Shown here in pieces: positions 23,907 to 31,901 of a stretch of DNA of 36,795 nucleotides (position 1 is the first letter of the stretch; every line of letters begins with the position of its first letter). The stretch covers positions 1 to 36,795 of the forward strand of contig JAFQMS010000016.1 in the NCBI GenBank assembly GCA_017396145.1, read 5' to 3'. The position numbers and the translations under genes were made by a program. The DNA is from Lachnospiraceae bacterium. Lineage in GTDB: Bacteria; Bacillota; Clostridia; Lachnospirales; Lachnospiraceae. Under the pieces are notes generated by a model. That model saw only the letters and a program-made list of their open reading frames with translations, did no database searches and was not told the DNA's origin.

Positions 23907-24805
23907 ATTCATCCCAAGGCAACATAAACCTTAATACAGATACTGCTACATATTTAACGGATGAGGAATTGAAGAACACCACCCTAAACATAGAGCGAAG
24001 CATAATAAAAAGATATCGCAAATCCATATGGCGTCGCTTTACTAAAGCCGTAAACGACTATAAGTTAATTGTGGATGGTGACAAGATAGCCGTATGTATT
24101 TCCGGTGGTAAAGATTCAATGCTTATGGCAAAACTATTACAAGAAATGAAACGCCATGGCAAGAATAACTTTGAATTAGAATTTATCATTATGAATCCCG
24201 GATATAACGAAGAAAACTGGCAATTGATATTGCACAACGCTAAAATACTTGGAATTCCTCTAACAGTGTTTAATTCCGATATATTTGACGTAGTAACAAC
24301 TGTAGGTGGCAATCCTTGTTATTTATGCGCCAGAATGCGTAGAGGCTGCCTATACAACAAAGCCAAGGAATTAGGTTGTAACAAAATTGCTTTAGGTCAT
24401 CACTTTGATGATGTAGTGGAAACCATTCTCATTGGAATGTTCTATGGAAGCCAAATTGAAACAATGATGCCAAAGCTTCACAGCCAGAACTTTGAAGGAA
24501 TGGAATTGATTCGTCCAATGTATCTGATTAAAGAAGATGCCATAAAACTTTGGCGTGATTACAATAATTTAAGATTCATTCAATGTGCCTGCAGATTTAC
24601 AGAGGCTATAGCCCAAAGCAAAGACAGCGCAGATGTGGTTAATCCTTCAAAACGTCAGGAGATAAAAGAACTTCTTGCCAAATTAAAAGAAAACCACAGT
24701 TCCATTGATATGAATATATTTAACAGTGTGTCTAATGTTAACCTTAACAAGATTACAGGATATAAAAAAGATGGTGTATGGCACAATTTTTTAGATGATT
24801 ATTAA
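23903..24805 (+). CDS. TtcA-like tRNA thiolase (PP-loop, Cys-rich)
   Basis: A 300-residue protein of the TtcA/TilS-like ATP pyrophosphatase group. It has PP-loop SGGKDS (67-72), C139-x2-C142 (PCYLCARMR), GHHFDD (165-170) and a CAC motif (C228, C230) before RFTEA. These Cys residues match the positions that hold an Fe-S cluster in TtcA, which makes 2-thiocytidine-32 in tRNA. The first ~55 residues are an extra charged N-terminus. It overlaps the carD-like gene by four bases. The stop overlaps that of the convergent GNAT gene. Exact modification is not certain. Confidence 0.87.
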   Translation: MNSSQGNINLNTDTATYLTDEELKNTTLNIERSIIKRYRKSIWRRFTKAVNDYKLIVDGDKIAVCISGGKDSMLMAKLLQEMKRHGKNNFELEFIIMNPGYNEENWQLILHNAKILGIPLTVFNSDIFDVVTTVGGNPCYLCARMRRGCLYNKAKELGCNKIALGHHFDDVVETILIGMFYGSQIETMMPKLHSQNFEGMELIRPMYLIKEDAIKLWRDYNNLRFIQCACRFTEAIAQSKDSADVVNPSKRQEIKELLAKLKENHSSIDMNIFNSVSNVNLNKITGYKKDGVWHNFLDDY

Positions 24806-25299
24806 AGTTCACTTACCATCTCAATACATTTCCACTCTTCACCTTTAATGGTGTATGTAGATATCTTACCGTCTCTTACAAATCCGGATGCCTCATAACA
24901 ATGAAGTGCAGCCGGATTGTTTTCAAATACACCTAAAGTAACTCTTTTTGCCTTTAGACACTGTTTCGCGTAGGTTTTTGCAAGTTCTAACATCTGTTTT
25001 CCATACCCTTTTCCACGAATACTAGTATCAACTATTATATACCCCAACCTGACAGTTTCTCTATCATCCCCTAAAAACCTCATTATTAATTGCCCTACCA
25101 GTTTGCCTTCATCATTACATGCACAGAACACATAAAAGTTCGTATCATCTTTTTTCTTGTTGTAGTGTTCTATAAGTTTTTGAGCTGTAAGCGGCGCCTC
25201 ACCCATAGTTTGGGCAGACCACTGATAAAAGGCTTTTTCATCCACTATCCATTTACTAATCTCATTAGCATCAACATCTTTATAAGGTCTAAGTATCAT
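24802..25299 (-). CDS. GNAT-family N-acetyltransferase
   Basis: A 165-residue acetyl-CoA-dependent acetyltransferase. The protein begins MILRPYKDVDANEISKWIVD. The acetyl-CoA binding motif A is RGKGYGKQMLELA (~95-107), followed by VFENNPAALHCYEASGFV (motif B). The substrate cannot be told. It starts 13 nt after the patatin-like gene's stop, so both may be in one transcript. Its stop codon overlaps that of the plus-strand ttcA-like gene. Confidence 0.9.
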   Translation of the reverse strand: MILRPYKDVDANEISKWIVDEKAFYQWSAQTMGEAPLTAQKLIEHYNKKKDDTNFYVFCACNDEGKLVGQLIMRFLGDDRETVRLGYIIVDTSIRGKGYGKQMLELAKTYAKQCLKAKRVTLGVFENNPAALHCYEASGFVRDGKISTYTIKGEEWKCIEMVSEL

Positions 25300-25312
25300 A
25301 ACAATCCTCCAT

Positions 25313-26152
25313 TTAAAAGTGTATTAAACCATCTGCTATCTTTTTCTTTGCCAACATATAACCATGATTATATATCAACTTTATCTTATCTATATCTTTT
25401 TCAAAAGACTCTATCTGATATGCCCTTCCAGGTCTTAGTATTACTGCTTTTCCTTCTTTTTCAAGTTGTTCGCAATATCTCACCTGTTCATTATACATCT
25501 TCGGTCTGTTCAATATTGCTTCACTTAGTTTTGGATACTTTTTTCGTAGAGCTCTTGCAGCCACAATGTTAGCCTTAGATAACTTCTTTTTATATCCTTT
25601 AGGTCTTGTGAGAACTATGACAAGTTTATCGCACCCGTCCTCTAATGCTTTAGCTGCAGGAATGGAATCAGCAATACCACCATCATAGTATTCCTCTTCA
25701 CCTATTTTGATAACCGGAAATATCATTGGTAGGGCACATGTTGCCTTTAGCATATTACACTTTTTATCCATTTTCTTTCCATCAAGATATCTGGGTTTAC
25801 CTGTTTTTGCATCAGTTACACCTATCCTTACCTGCATAGGATTTTTATAATATGTCTCCCAATCAAAAGGATATATCTTTGTGGGTAACTCTTCATATGC
25901 AAATCTTATTCCAAACAAACTTTTATCAGAAATATAGTTTCTTAATCCAATATATCTTTTATCATGCCTTAAATTAACTAAAACATTATAGTTTCTCTTC
26001 TTTTGCTTAGAAACAAAAGAAACTCCATTGGTTATTCCTGCTGAAACTCCTATAACATAATCAAACTCAACACCTGCCTCAAGCATTGCATCCATAACTC
26101 CCGCAGAAAATATAGGTCTAAATGTACCACCTTCTAATACTAATCCACGCAT
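25313..26152 (-). CDS. Patatin-like phospholipase
   Basis: A 279-residue acyl hydrolase. The oxyanion-hole motif is EGGTFRP (~7-13), the nucleophile Ser37 lies in GVSAG, and the catalytic Asp157 in YDGGIADS completes the Ser-Asp dyad. No signal peptide is seen, so it is likely cytoplasmic and may act on membrane lipids. Divergent from azlC. The GNAT gene follows. Confidence 0.93.
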   Translation of the reverse strand: MRGLVLEGGTFRPIFSAGVMDAMLEAGVEFDYVIGVSAGITNGVSFVSKQKKRNYNVLVNLRHDKRYIGLRNYISDKSLFGIRFAYEELPTKIYPFDWETYYKNPMQVRIGVTDAKTGKPRYLDGKKMDKKCNMLKATCALPMIFPVIKIGEEEYYDGGIADSIPAAKALEDGCDKLVIVLTRPKGYKKKLSKANIVAARALRKKYPKLSEAILNRPKMYNEQVRYCEQLEKEGKAVILRPGRAYQIESFEKDIDKIKLIYNHGYMLAKKKIADGLIHF

Positions 26153-26223
26153 AATATACTTCCTTTTCTATTCTTATTTGCCCTTTATTAATTTGCTCAA
26201 AATCCTCAATAATAATTTACTTA

Positions 26224-26251
26224 TTGATATTAATTTTGTTTTGTTTATAAT
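26224..26251 (+). promoter_or_regulatory. Promoter of azlCD
   Basis: TTGATA (26224-26229), 16-nt spacer, TATAAT (26246-26251) on the plus strand, 37 nt before the azlC start. Confidence 0.65.
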
Positions 26252-26287
26252 ATTTAATGAAATTAATGATAACACGGAAGGTTAGAT

Positions 26288-27004
26288 ATGTCCAAGAAAA
26301 ATTTATATAAAAAAGGAATGAAAGATGGTATACCCATTGCTCTCGGATATTTAGCAGTATCTTTTACATTTGGTATTATGGCTAAAATAGCTGGTCTTTC
26401 CATACTACAGGCTGTCATACTGTCAGCCACCAATGTTACAAGTGCCGGCCAGTTTGCAGGTTTAACAGTAATTACCGCAGGTTCTTCCTATATTGAGATG
26501 GCATTTACTCAACTAATTGTTAATCTAAGATACTGCCTTATGTCCTGCGCTCTGTCTCAGAAGTTTAGTAACAAAACAAGCATTTCCCACAGACTTATGG
26601 TTGCGTATGGCAACACTGATGAAATATTTGGAATATGTACGATGTCACAGGGTGTTTTAAGTCCTTATTATGCTTTTGGAGCAATTAGCGTAGCTGTTCC
26701 CGGATGGACCTTAGGAACTTTTCTAGGTGCTCTTTCAGGCAGCATTTTACCTGCCAATATACTTAGCGCTTTGGGTGTTGCTCTTTATGGAATGTTTATT
26801 GCAATAATCATTCCACCTGCAAAAAAAAGTAGGATTATTTTAGGACTAGTTATTGTTTCTATGATACTTAGTCTGGTATTTAACATACTCCCTCTTCTAA
26901 GTAGCATATCTTCAGGTTTTAAAATCATTATCTTAACCTTATTAATTGCTGGAATTTGGGCAAAACTTTTTCCGGTAGATGAGTCAACCAGCGAAAACTC
27001 ATAA
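26288..27004 (+). CDS. azlC: AzlC, large subunit of a branched-chain amino acid exporter
   Basis: A 238-residue membrane protein with six to seven helices. GIPIALGYLAVSFTFGIMA at the N-terminus and TSAGQFAGL (~58-66) are AzlC-family wording. With AzlD it exports branched-chain amino acids or analogues. GGAAGG precedes the ATG. azlD begins 52 nt after its stop. Confidence 0.94.
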   Translation: MSKKNLYKKGMKDGIPIALGYLAVSFTFGIMAKIAGLSILQAVILSATNVTSAGQFAGLTVITAGSSYIEMAFTQLIVNLRYCLMSCALSQKFSNKTSISHRLMVAYGNTDEIFGICTMSQGVLSPYYAFGAISVAVPGWTLGTFLGALSGSILPANILSALGVALYGMFIAIIIPPAKKSRIILGLVIVSMILSLVFNILPLLSSISSGFKIIILTLLIAGIWAKLFPVDESTSENS

Positions 27005-27056
27005 AACACCACGACAAATATATGCACTATGTACAAATCGAAAGGAAACTAATATC

Positions 27057-27362
27057 ATGTCAGGAAATATTTACATATACATTCTGGTTATGGCAACAGT
27101 AACCTATTTAATAAGAGTACTTCCTCTAACACTAATACGAAAAGAAATTAAAAGTCCTTTTATTCGTTCTTTTTTATACTATGTCCCTTATGTAACACTT
27201 TCAGTTATGACTTTTCCTGCCATATTGTCGGCTACTAAAAGCACATTATCCGCTCTTTTTGGATTCGTGGTTGCAATAGCTGTGGCTATAAAAGGCGGAA
27301 GCCTTATTAAGGTTTCCGCCATGAGTTGTGTTGCCGTCTTTGTTATTGAATTAATTGTTTAA
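27057..27362 (+). CDS. azlD: AzlD, small subunit of the branched-chain amino acid exporter
   Basis: A 101-residue protein with about four helices, starting MSGNIYIYILVMATVTYLIR. TYLIRVLPL is typical of AzlD. The start at 27057 has AAAGGAAA upstream; an earlier ATG at 26979 lies within azlC and gives unrelated residues. The last third of the gene contains, on the opposite strand, the hairpin that probably terminates pyk. Its stop is 5 nt from the pyk stop. Confidence 0.92.
   Translation: MSGNIYIYILVMATVTYLIRVLPLTLIRKEIKSPFIRSFLYYVPYVTLSVMTFPAILSATKSTLSALFGFVVAIAVAIKGGSLIKVSAMSCVAVFVIELIV
27290..27320 (-). terminator. Pyruvate kinase terminator inside azlD
   Basis: On the minus strand GGCGGAA-A-CCTT, loop AAT, AAGG-C-TTCCGCC is followed by TTTTATAG. 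The stem has 11 pairs and one A.C mismatch. It stands about 48 nt past the pyk stop, within the azlD coding region. On the plus strand no T-run follows, so azlD itself should not be cut short. Confidence 0.75.
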
Positions 27363-27367
27363 TATCC

Positions 27368-28780
27368 TTATATAGACTCGACTTTTATAGTGTTCGTGTT
27401 ACCTGTTTTACCATTAACCTGTCCACCTGTAAGTACAACATTGTCTCCCTTTTCAAGTTTAAACACTTCTTTTGCCTGTCTCAAGGCATGGTATAGCATT
27501 ACTTCTACAGAATTAAACTCCTCACTTAAAACAGGTGTTACACCCCAACTTAAGTTAAGTTTTCTCCACACTTTTTTAGAAGTTGTCATACCTACAATAT
27601 CTATTGGACATCTAAAACGGCTTACCATTCTTGCAGTTCTACCACTTATGGAACTTACAACAATAGCCTTAGCCTTAATATCCACCGCCATAGCACATGT
27701 TGCATGGGACACGGCATCAATATTTGAATTAATCTTAAATTCCTTAGTCTTGAACCATTCATAATAATTAATATTTTTCTCTGTAAACTCTGCAATTTCA
27801 GCCATATTTTTAACTGCTGCCACAGGATACTTACCCGCTGCTGATTCTCCTGAGAGCATTACTGCACTTGTTCCATCATAAACCGCATTTGCCACGTCTG
27901 ATATCTCTGCTCTGGTAGGTCTTGGGTTATGAATCATTGATTCTAGCATTTCTGTTGCTGTAATAACTCTTTTACCTAGAAGACGACATTTATTAATCAG
28001 ATATTTTTGAACCGATGGAACTTCCATGAATGGAATCTCCACCCCAAGGTCTCCTCTTGCAATCATTATGCCATTAGCATACTGACATATGTCATCAATA
28101 TGATTAACTCCTGAACGATTTTCAATCTTTGCAATAACATCAATGTCGGAACCACCGTTCTCATCAAGAAAATCTCTAAGTACCTTCATATCTTCTCCAG
28201 TAGACACAAAAGATGCTGCTACAAAATCCACACCATTCTTAATTCCAAATAAAAGGTCACCCTTATCCTGTTCGCTTAAGTATTCATTAGTCATAACCTT
28301 ATTAGGGAAATTCATACTCTTTCTATCAGACAACTCACCACCAATGACTGTCTTACATACAGCATCATTTCCTTCAAGTTTTTCAACCTCAAATACTACA
28401 AGCCCATTATTAACTAAAATTCTATCACCTATCTTTAAGTCTTTAATAAGATTTTTGTAAGTTACAGATACTTTTGTTTCATCTCCCACAACATCATCCG
28501 TAGTGAAGGTAAATGTATCACCATCGTTAAGCATTACTTTTTTATTAGCAAATGTTTTAATTCTGTACTCCGGACCTTTTGTATCCAGCATTATGGCTAT
28601 TGGCAAATCTAATTTTTCCCTAACTCTTTTTATTAAATCTATCTTTTCTTGATGTTCCTCGTGATCTCCATGAGAAAAATTAAGTCTAGCCACATTCATA
28701 CCTGCAAGGCACATTTGCGTTAAGGTTTCCTCGTTATCGCTAGCTGGACCAATTGTACATATTATTTTCGTTTTGCGCAT
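27368..28780 (-). CDS. pyk: Pyruvate kinase
   Basis: Converts phosphoenolpyruvate and ADP to pyruvate and ATP. The 470-residue protein begins MRKTKIICTIGPASDNEETL, with NVARLNFSHGDHEEH, the catalytic KIENRSGVNHIDDI region, IARGDLGVEIP, and ATEMLESM. It ends with a normal C-terminal regulatory domain; the extra PEP-utiliser domain found in some Firmicutes is absent. AAAGGAG precedes the ATG. No terminator is visible between the TIR gene stop (28823) and this gene. Confidence 0.98.
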   Translation of the reverse strand: MRKTKIICTIGPASDNEETLTQMCLAGMNVARLNFSHGDHEEHQEKIDLIKRVREKLDLPIAIMLDTKGPEYRIKTFANKKVMLNDGDTFTFTTDDVVGDETKVSVTYKNLIKDLKIGDRILVNNGLVVFEVEKLEGNDAVCKTVIGGELSDRKSMNFPNKVMTNEYLSEQDKGDLLFGIKNGVDFVAASFVSTGEDMKVLRDFLDENGGSDIDVIAKIENRSGVNHIDDICQYANGIMIARGDLGVEIPFMEVPSVQKYLINKCRLLGKRVITATEMLESMIHNPRPTRAEISDVANAVYDGTSAVMLSGESAAGKYPVAAVKNMAEIAEFTEKNINYYEWFKTKEFKINSNIDAVSHATCAMAVDIKAKAIVVSSISGRTARMVSRFRCPIDIVGMTTSKKVWRKLNLSWGVTPVLSEEFNSVEVMLYHALRQAKEVFKLEKGDNVVLTGGQVNGKTGNTNTIKVESI

Positions 28781-28822
28781 GTTTAACTACTCCTTTCATG
28801 TTTAACCTTGTATTTATCATTT

Positions 28823-30190
28823 TCATTCTTTAATTCTTACTTTGCTTAAATCTATTGTCATTGCCGGTCTTATTCCATTACCCTCCAGCCCTACAGCATC
28901 AGAGATAATAAGTTTACTGCAAAAACTCGGACAAACAACATATCCATTACATGCTGTTGTTTCATCAGCATCTCTAAGCCACCAATAATGATTATATACA
29001 TTATAATCATTTATTTGACATGTATACCAATTACTTTCACAGAACTGTCTTGCTAAAGTTGTAGGAACTGCATATATATCAACATTGGCAGTTTCTAGCC
29101 ATTTAAGTTCTTCCCTTGACAAAAGAAATACTTTATCTTCAGTTACCACATTACCTGTTGTAACTTTTGTAACTATTATTGCCGCTTTTTCTTTCTCACT
29201 AAAGTATCTTAAAAAACCCGCTTCAGAATTATAGCCATTATTCTTCTCAGACATAGCTTCATCACATGGAATTTGATCCTTGTAAATAACACTTTCCTTA
29301 TCTGAATTAAGCCATGTTCTGATATTTGACAACTCCCATGAATTATTACCGCGAACTAGTTTTTGAATCTCAACATCTAATTCTGCCGATTTAACATTCC
29401 AATACTCTTTACCATCATGAAGATTAAAGGCTCCTCCTTCGGCAGCATCATATGCTTTCATAGTTAGTATTTTATCCGCAACTACTATTGCCCTTTTCTT
29501 ATCTTCTGAAACTTTAATAACTCTCCATTCTATAGGTTCACTATAGTATTCACCTAAAACAATGGTGTCCCCCAGTTTTACATCTGCATATGTTTTGTCA
29601 TGACTATCGCTATACTCTTTACTACCAGTATTCTCAGATGTTTTCTGTCTGTATATTAACCCAATGCCTACAATCAGTATCGTAACAGCAACCACACCAA
29701 CCAAGACCGGTAACTTGGTTCTTTTTCGCACAGTTACATGGTCTTTGGACGTATCATCACCTTTTCCAGCATTATAGGTGTCCGAATTAATCTGTTCTTT
29801 TTTCCCTTTTGCAAGTTCCACCATAGATGCAACTATGGCGTCCCAATCTCTTTTTTCTGTACTATAAAACCACTGTGGAGTCATCAAAAAGTACTCCAAA
29901 GATTTATTTAAAACCACATCTTCTAGTTTATAAACAACTATAGGAATTCTTCTACTTACACTTCTTTCAACCTCCCTTAAAACATGTTGGGATTCATTAG
30001 CTTCATTGGATAATAACAGCAAAACAACATCACTAGAATCTATTCCATTGATAATCTCCGCTGCATATTCATATCCTGTTCTAATATTTCTAGGGGCAAT
30101 GAAACATTCATGCCCCCTGCTTTCTATTGCATTACAAAATTCATTTGCTTGTATTGAGTTAACCGATGAGTGAGAAATAAAAACTTTCAT
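28823..30190 (-). CDS. Transmembrane TIR-domain protein with DUF6273 sensor-like domain
   Basis: A 455-residue protein in three parts. The N-terminal TIR-like domain (~1-125) starts MKVFISHSSVNSIQANEFCN. It contains ECFIAPRNI, SSDVVLLLLS and HVLREVERSV, where E73 sits at the position of the catalytic or conserved Glu. A polar linker leads to one membrane helix (~160-180). The C-terminal ~250 residues match the DUF6273 pattern: LGEYYSEPIEWRVI, WELSNIRTWLN, DKVFLLSREE, WWLRDA and GNGIRPAMTI. Topology would place TIR inside and DUF6273 outside. Many bacterial TIR domains cleave NAD; whether this one does is open. It follows a 92-residue membrane protein by 18 nt, downstream of a cobalamin-riboswitch operon. 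Confidence 0.85.
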   Translation of the reverse strand: MKVFISHSSVNSIQANEFCNAIESRGHECFIAPRNIRTGYEYAAEIINGIDSSDVVLLLLSNEANESQHVLREVERSVSRRIPIVVYKLEDVVLNKSLEYFLMTPQWFYSTEKRDWDAIVASMVELAKGKKEQINSDTYNAGKGDDTSKDHVTVRKRTKLPVLVGVVAVTILIVGIGLIYRQKTSENTGSKEYSDSHDKTYADVKLGDTIVLGEYYSEPIEWRVIKVSEDKKRAIVVADKILTMKAYDAAEGGAFNLHDGKEYWNVKSAELDVEIQKLVRGNNSWELSNIRTWLNSDKESVIYKDQIPCDEAMSEKNNGYNSEAGFLRYFSEKEKAAIIVTKVTTGNVVTEDKVFLLSREELKWLETANVDIYAVPTTLARQFCESNWYTCQINDYNVYNHYWWLRDADETTACNGYVVCPSFCSKLIISDAVGLEGNGIRPAMTIDLSKVRIKE

Positions 30191-30208
30191 AACATTTCCT
30201 TTTACATA

Positions 30209-30487
30209 CTACAAACTAAGTATTAGCGCTAGCAAACCTAAAACACTTATCACCACACCTAATACCATAATGATTACACCTGAAATTCTTCCAGGTTTAC
30301 ATGATTTGTTATACTTCTTACCTACAATATTACTTGTTACCCAAACTATCGCCCCAGCATTGGCAACTAGCATTCCACCTGCAATCATCGCTACCACCAA
30401 AATCCAATATGCCATATTTATGATAAATTCTATTGCCATAAAAAGCATAATAAAAGGTATCAAAAATAACGCAAATGCTACTCCCAT
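30209..30487 (-). CDS. Small three-helix membrane protein upstream of the TIR gene
   Basis: A 92-residue, mostly hydrophobic protein with about three helices (MGVAFALFLIPFIMLFMAIE; the WILVVAMIAGGMLVANAG region; and IIMVLGVVISVLGLLALIL). A basic loop, GKKYNKSCKPGR, lies between the last two. The start at 30487 has AGGAG 8 nt upstream. It lies 29 nt after the ECF gene and 18 nt before the TIR gene, so it is probably in the same transcript. No known family was recognised. Confidence 0.75.
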   Translation of the reverse strand: MGVAFALFLIPFIMLFMAIEFIINMAYWILVVAMIAGGMLVANAGAIVWVTSNIVGKKYNKSCKPGRISGVIIMVLGVVISVLGLLALILSL

Positions 30488-30516
30488 ATCTTCATCTCCT
30501 GTCATCTTTTTTTCGC

Positions 30517-31029
30517 TTATATCTCAATTCTTTCTATCCTGTTTAGTAAGTTGACCAATGGCATAATCAAAATTCCACAAAAAAGATTACTAATTCCATG
30601 AATCATATCAAAAGGTAGCCCCGCTACTATCCAAGCAATCATACCATCAAAACTAAGTCCATATATGATTGCCTGAGAAGGTGCATACAAGATTCCATAC
30701 AAAAAACCATGAGACGCACACACTACCATATAAACAATAGGTTTTATCTTTTGTGACATCTTCTTTGGTAATAACATTGTGATTCCCCAAAGAAGCGTCC
30801 ATATATATAGATAGGGAATCCACCATGAAGAAAACCCATTTAACAATCCTGTTATTAGCACAAATACATATATTGGATATAAAGCTTTCCATCTATACTT
30901 CACAGTAAATGCTACAATAAATGTTCCAAGCAAATGTATGTTAGGAGCAAAATCCATAACAATCTTAGAAATGTACATTATTGCTCCAAGCATTGCAAAT
31001 ACTACTATTTCTCTTGTCTTTAATTTCAT
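30517..31029 (-). CDS. ECF transporter S-component, probable cobalamin specificity
   Basis: A 170-residue membrane protein with about six helices. The N-terminal VFAMLGAIMYISKIV matches the helix that S-components use to contact EcfT. PFDMIHGISNLFCGILI near the C-terminus is also typical. S-components bind a vitamin and work with a shared EcfA/A'/T module, not in this window. The cobalamin riboswitch upstream and the DUF4430 lipoprotein next to it suggest the substrate is vitamin B12 or a precursor. The gene starts 11 nt after the lipoprotein. Confidence 0.85.
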   Translation of the reverse strand: MKLKTREIVVFAMLGAIMYISKIVMDFAPNIHLLGTFIVAFTVKYRWKALYPIYVFVLITGLLNGFSSWWIPYLYIWTLLWGITMLLPKKMSQKIKPIVYMVVCASHGFLYGILYAPSQAIIYGLSFDGMIAWIVAGLPFDMIHGISNLFCGILIMPLVNLLNRIERIEI

Positions 31030-31040
31030 AACCCTACCTG

Positions 31041-31517
31041 TTATTTCTCAACCTTGAGGGTATACGTAACACCTTCTTCTATATCTGTTTGATCTGCTCC
31101 TGTGGTTGCATACTCACCATCAATATAGAAAGCCCAATAGGTTTTGTCCTGATCATAATCTGCAGTGATTCCATTCACTTTTTTAATAAAAAGTCCATAC
31201 GGTCCATCTTCCCCTTCAATTATATCAAGTTCTACTAAAGCTTCCCCCACTGTCTTTTTATCTGTCTTGATAATATAACTGCTTTCGCTGCCTTCCTTAT
31301 CTACAACAACCAATTCAAACTTAGTGTTACCCTCACCCAACACATTGGCCTCTACTGACTGAGTACTCTGTGGGTCTTTGGTGCTTTTTGCACTCTGGGT
31401 TGCTTTAGTACTTTCACCGTCTTTTTTTTCACCACAACCTGTCAATGCCATAGCCACAGTAAGCATCATAACAAGGAGTAATGAAATTAATCTCTTATTA
31501 CTTAATTTCAACTTCAT
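31041..31517 (-). CDS. DUF4430 lipoprotein, likely cobalamin-binding
   Basis: A 158-residue lipoprotein. The signal peptide ends in lipobox LTGC with lipidated Cys28. A Ser/Thr/Lys-rich linker follows (~30-55). The DUF4430 domain (~65-158, VGEALVELDIIEGEDGPYGL to TYWAFYIDGEYATTGADQTD) resembles the C-terminal beta domain of transcobalamin and intrinsic factor. It is the first gene after the cobalamin riboswitch and lies 11 nt before the ECF S-component. Together they suggest capture and import of cobalamin. AAGGAG precedes the ATG by 9 nt. Confidence 0.88.
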   Translation of the reverse strand: MKLKLSNKRLISLLLVMMLTVAMALTGCGEKKDGESTKATQSAKSTKDPQSTQSVEANVLGEGNTKFELVVVDKEGSESSYIIKTDKKTVGEALVELDIIEGEDGPYGLFIKKVNGITADYDQDKTYWAFYIDGEYATTGADQTDIEEGVTYTLKVEK

Positions 31518-31555
31518 ATTGTTGTCTCCTTTTGATTAAATTATATTTTCTTATT

Positions 31556-31755
31556 CCTGACACGCTGGTACCCCGCAGCGTATATGTCTGGTTGCTTACA
31601 TCTAGATATTTCGACTTAGTACTACTTCTAATCGTCCTTCTCAGATTAACCAATGGACCTTTCTCAAAATGTGGCTTTTGATAAGATTAGAAATACTTAT
31701 GGTACTTCACGGCGACGGGCTCGTACAGGATTTACACCTGTTTCCCTACATGTAA
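31556..31755 (-). ncRNA. Cobalamin riboswitch
   Basis: In transcript order: GTAGGGAA (31742-31749), CAGGTGTAAATCCTG, then GAGCCCGTCGCCGTG (to ~31706). This closely matches the GGGAA-GGTG-AA-TCC-CCCGCC core of cobalamin riboswitches. AAGCCAC (~31672-31678) is B12-box-like. CCAGACATATACGCTGC follows, then a strong hairpin ACGCTG/CAGCGT (31561-31582 region) with a G-rich loop that could make the kissing contact. No T-run follows, so control is probably at translation of the lipoprotein, whose AAGGAG is ~35 nt further on. Ends are approximate. Confidence 0.85.
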
Positions 31756-31763
31756 ACTACTAT

Positions 31764-31792
31764 ATTTTAACATAATGGCTATAGAAAAACAA
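31764..31792 (-). promoter_or_regulatory. Promoter of the riboswitch operon
   Basis: TTGTTT (31787-31792), 17-nt spacer, TAAAAT (31764-31769) on the minus strand. The -35 box lies in the T-tract of the plsC terminator. Confidence 0.5.
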
Positions 31793-31793
31793 G

Positions 31794-31824
31794 AAAGGAG
31801 TAAGAACAGTATTCTTACTCCTTT
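31794..31824 (-). terminator. Terminator of plsC
   Basis: A perfect 13-bp stem (AAAGGAGTAAGAA / TTCTTACTCCTTT, 5-nt loop) followed on the minus strand by CTTGTTTTTC. Confidence 0.85.
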
Positions 31825-31852
31825 TATCTCGAACTGTATCTTGCATATTGCC

Positions 31853-31870
31853 CTATGGCAATTCCTTTAG
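31853..31870. repeat. 18-bp direct repeat, copy 1 (near plsC end)
   Basis: CTATGGCAATTCCTTTAG matches the sequence at 33284-33301 at 16 of 18 positions, in the same orientation. The two copies flank the maa-like/plsC pair. Confidence 0.5.
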
Positions 31871-31901
31871 AATCTGTACCATGCCCTATCCAAGGCTATT
31901 T

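Noticed and set aside
28823-30190. Thoeris or CBASS system around the TIR gene
   Set aside because: No ThsA, cyclase or SAVED-type effector is adjacent; neighbours are B12 uptake genes and pyruvate kinase.
31481-31681. Plus-strand open frame of 66 codons
   Set aside because: It is antisense to the cobalamin riboswitch and the lipoprotein signal peptide.
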